NCBI RefSeq assembly: GCF_900099765.1
Contig: NZ_FNDX01000011.1
Coordinates: 1 to 64,000, forward strand
Direction of reading: 5' to 3'
From: Paenibacillus typhae
GTDB lineage: Bacteria > Bacillota > Bacilli > Paenibacillales > Paenibacillaceae
DNA: 64,000 nt
Part shown: one piece after another, positions 61,522 through 64,000 of the stretch
Layout of the letters: every line of letters starts with the position of its first letter
Numbering within the stretch: the first letter of the stretch is position 1
Notes under the pieces: generated by a model
Seen by the model: only the letters and a program-made list of their open reading frames with translations
Told to the model about the DNA's origin: nothing
Databases searched by the model: none
Translations under genes and position numbers: made by a program

Positions 61522-62358
61522 ATGGTGAGCTCAACAATTCAAGATCAGATAAAGCGATGGGTGAAACAGGGGAAGGGTCAGGGTGAAGGAGAGAATTACA
61601 TCCCATGGTTCACAGCTAAACAAGTATCATCTAGAGGTAACACTCACAGACCCAAGGGAATTAAAAATGGACGTGAACATTTGCTTTTATCTGATTGGGA
61701 GTACTTCTACTTCTTATTGTTAGACTGGTCCAGCTTGATCTACGATTTCAAGGAACAGTACCCGCTGCTTGATAAACAACTTGATGATATTGAAGAAACG
61801 ATAGAAATTGCGAAAGAGCTCAATGTTAAGCATCCAATTAACCCTAAGACAAATGAGTTGAAAGTAATGACAACTGACTTTCTGCTCTATTTCCATGATG
61901 GATCTATCTTAGCTGTATCTATAAAACCGTTTAAATTAATCACTGCAAGAGAAATAGAGAAAATGGAGATTGAACGGATTTATTGGGAACGTAGAGGAGT
62001 TAAATGGGAATTGGTTACTGATAAAGACATTCCTGTACCCTATGTGAAAAACATAGAGTATGTCCATAGCGTATACGATCTTTCTAAATATCAAATCTCT
62101 GAGGCTATTGCTTCTAAAGTAAAGAAGCTAATGGAGCCTAATATCCTTAAGAGAACGCATATCTTAACGGATATTACAAATGAGACGGATGATAAACTAG
62201 GCCTCTTGCCGGGCAATAGTCTTACTATAGCTCGGCATCTTATTATCACTAAAAAATGGATTGTTGATATGGAGCAACCAATTGACCCTAATAAGCCTTT
62301 GTTGATTCTTGACATAGCTCAGCCTAGAAGGGAAGTGGTAAGAAAACATGCAAACTGA
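61522..62358 (+). CDS. tnsA: Tn7-family endonuclease TnsA
   Basis: 278 residues, GAGGAGGCG before ATG. N-terminal GKGQGEGENYIPWFTAKQVS and HRPKGIKNGREHLLLSDWEY are characteristic of TnsA. The nuclease centre is likely E60, D119 (MTTDFLLYF) and K135 (VSIKP). TnsA cuts the 5' ends of the transposon so that it moves by cut-and-paste with TnsB. Overlaps tnsB by 11 nt. tnsC and a targeting gene should follow beyond the window. Confidence 0.92.
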   Translation: MVSSTIQDQIKRWVKQGKGQGEGENYIPWFTAKQVSSRGNTHRPKGIKNGREHLLLSDWEYFYFLLLDWSSLIYDFKEQYPLLDKQLDDIEETIEIAKELNVKHPINPKTNELKVMTTDFLLYFHDGSILAVSIKPFKLITAREIEKMEIERIYWERRGVKWELVTDKDIPVPYVKNIEYVHSVYDLSKYQISEAIASKVKKLMEPNILKRTHILTDITNETDDKLGLLPGNSLTIARHLIITKKWIVDMEQPIDPNKPLLILDIAQPRREVVRKHAN

Positions 62359-64000
62359 TATTTACCCAAACAGTATTCTAGAATTTTGGCCCGATATCGA
62401 AGAAGAAGAGGTAGGTATTGAGGAAGTAACTTCAACACTGTTAAGAGTACTTTGGGTAAATCAAAAGGTTGTTGTTACGATCGATATCTTTAGTAAGACG
62501 GCCCAACCAGAGTTCCATGACCGAGAAATAATTGAAAATGAGATCATAGAAGGCAATATTCAATTTACTGAATATGTCATACCGAGAATGATGCTCCCGG
62601 ATTCAAAGATTAATGAAAAGGATAGGTCCATACGTGATAAGGTATGGGGATATCTAGAGGAAGCAGTTACCGGAAAACATGCCTTGGATATCCTGAAAAA
62701 AAGATTGCGCGGAATTATTATTGAAGAAATTAGTGAGAAATACGGCGTTTCAAAAACATTAGTTAGAATGAATTTAAGAAAGTATTGGCAAAGGGGAATG
62801 AGGATCAACTCCCTGCTTCCGGATTTCTATAAATGTGGTGGCAAAGGAGTAGCACGTGATACACCTGGAGCAAAAGTGGGCACAAAAAACAAAGATTCGA
62901 TATTAAATCCTGAAGTTGTCGGTATTAAAATTACTAAAGAAATTAAGCGAGACCATTTCCAAAAAGCGATAGATCGCTGGTATAAGAAAAGAGATAAGAG
63001 AACGTTGTACGAAGTGTATCTTCTAATGCTCGAGGCGTACTATAAAGCAGGTATTGATGCTGATGAAGGAATCATATTAGTTCCAACACATGAAAGGCCT
63101 ACTTTTCGCCAGTTTTATTACTGGCATCAAAAAGAACGTGATTCTAAAGATGAGTATCAGAAACGATATGGACAAAGAAAATTTAATTTGAAGAATAGGG
63201 CCATTGAGGGGACCTTTGATGAAAAATCGTTTGGACCAGGTTCTTTGTATCAGATTGATGCAACAGTAGGAAATGTCTATTTAGTAAATCGAAAAAATAG
63301 AAATTGGTTTATTGGTAGACCCATAATTTATTTTGTTGTAGATGTTTTCAGTAGATTAATCGCAGGCCTGTATGTAGGACTGGAGGGGCCTAGTTGGATT
63401 GGAGCTGCCCTTGCTTTAGAAAATGCTGCTTCTGACAAAGTTGAATATTGTAAGAGGTTCGGTATTGATCTTTCTCCAGGAGAATGGCCGTCCTTTGGTT
63501 TACCTGAGCGGTTAACAACTGATCGTGGAGAGTATGTTGGTAACAAGCCCACTCATCTTATAAAGACATTAAACGTAAAGCCTGAACATCTACCCGCATA
63601 CCGGCCGGACTGGAAACCCTTTGTTGAAAAAGCATTTGATGTGAGTAATCAACACATTGTGAGATGGATTCCAGGAGGTATTTTAGAGCGGATGCATGAA
63701 CGTGGTGATCAAAAGCCAGCCATGACAAATTTGTTGGATATTCATGAATTTGAAACGATTCTTATCGAATACGTGAGATATCACAATAAACATTACATGC
63801 CTTCGTATAGAAGGAATGAAGCCATGATCGCTAAAGATGTCGTCCCAACACCGATTTCTTTATGGGATTGGGGGCGGAAAAATAGTTTGGGCTCCCTTCA
63901 TTTTGCAAGCAAAGATGAATTACGTATGAACTTGCTGCCATCTCGGAAAAGCCGATTTACTGCCAGCGGCATAAAGTTCAATAACAATCTTTTTACATGT
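62348..64000 (+). CDS. tnsB: Tn7-family transposase TnsB (partial, runs off the end)
   Basis: 551 codons are open to the last base. The start ATG overlaps the tnsA end. After an N-terminal DNA-binding part with an HTH-like stretch (ISEKYGVSKTLVRMNLRKYW), the retroviral-integrase-like core has D304 (YQIDATVG), D392 (LTTDRGEYVG) and E427 (FVEKAFD): a DDE triad with the D-x34-E spacing usual for the family. It joins 3' ends to target DNA. The C-terminal domain is cut by the window end at RFTASGIKFNNNLFTC. Confidence 0.94.
   Translation, partial: MQTDIYPNSILEFWPDIEEEEVGIEEVTSTLLRVLWVNQKVVVTIDIFSKTAQPEFHDREIIENEIIEGNIQFTEYVIPRMMLPDSKINEKDRSIRDKVWGYLEEAVTGKHALDILKKRLRGIIIEEISEKYGVSKTLVRMNLRKYWQRGMRINSLLPDFYKCGGKGVARDTPGAKVGTKNKDSILNPEVVGIKITKEIKRDHFQKAIDRWYKKRDKRTLYEVYLLMLEAYYKAGIDADEGIILVPTHERPTFRQFYYWHQKERDSKDEYQKRYGQRKFNLKNRAIEGTFDEKSFGPGSLYQIDATVGNVYLVNRKNRNWFIGRPIIYFVVDVFSRLIAGLYVGLEGPSWIGAALALENAASDKVEYCKRFGIDLSPGEWPSFGLPERLTTDRGEYVGNKPTHLIKTLNVKPEHLPAYRPDWKPFVEKAFDVSNQHIVRWIPGGILERMHERGDQKPAMTNLLDIHEFETILIEYVRYHNKHYMPSYRRNEAMIAKDVVPTPISLWDWGRKNSLGSLHFASKDELRMNLLPSRKSRFTASGIKFNNNLFTC

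Overview
The window looks like a chromosomal stretch of a Gram-positive, Bacillales-type bacterium, most likely Paenibacillus or a close relative. This rests on the gene content: rRNA/tRNA array, ppc, sigW-rsiW, cdaA-cdaR-glmM and a glmS ribozyme. Species cannot be named from sequence reading alone.

Layout. (1) 1-1.4 kb: 3' end of a 23S rRNA gene, a 5S rRNA and twelve tRNAs. (2) 1.5-18.5 kb: a PBSX/Xkd-type contractile tail locus. It has a divergent repressor and ImmA-type protease, an ArpU-like activator, sheath, tube, chaperones joined by a -1 frameshift site, a short tape measure, baseplate, two fibre sets and a lysis module. No terminase, portal, capsid or integrase gene is visible, so it reads as a phage-tail-like bacteriocin (tailocin). 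Its endolysin gene carries two single-base frameshifts. (3) 18.8-29.8 kb: core genes ppc, sigW-rsiW, cdaA-cdaR-glmM, and glmS behind its ribozyme. (4) 29.8-60 kb: a visibly AT-richer island starting right after glmS. About 30 bp past the glmS stop lies a TGT-starting sequence with three ACATTAA repeats, which looks like a Tn7-family transposon end at the classical attTn7 position. The island carries a large copper-handling set (CsoR, CopZ, CopA, two Csp-like Cys-rich proteins, a multicopper oxidase, Met/His-rich membrane proteins, a b-type cytochrome and a two-component system). It also carries a second-copy-type Lgt with lipoproteins, a chemoreceptor, a plasmid-type ParM/ParR-like pair, a putative HhH plus PD-(D/E)XK nuclease, an RloC/PrrC-like AAA protein and an NlpC/P60 hydrolase behind a c-di-AMP (ydaO) riboswitch. 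(5) 60.9-64 kb: a stand-alone TnsB C-terminal-like fragment, then tnsA and tnsB of a Tn7-like transposon. tnsB runs off the window end.

How it fits together. c-di-AMP made by CdaA is the ligand of the riboswitch placed before the 58.4 kb wall hydrolase. glmM and glmS feed wall-precursor synthesis, and glmS is also the apparent landing site of the Tn7-like island. In the island, copper sensing (CsoR, two visible operator-like sites), export (CopA), chaperoning/storage (CopZ, Csp) and extracytoplasmic oxidation (multicopper oxidase) form one functional theme. The 43.7-47.0 kb membrane gene cluster, which I could not assign to a known system, is the best candidate for an undescribed copper-related machine.
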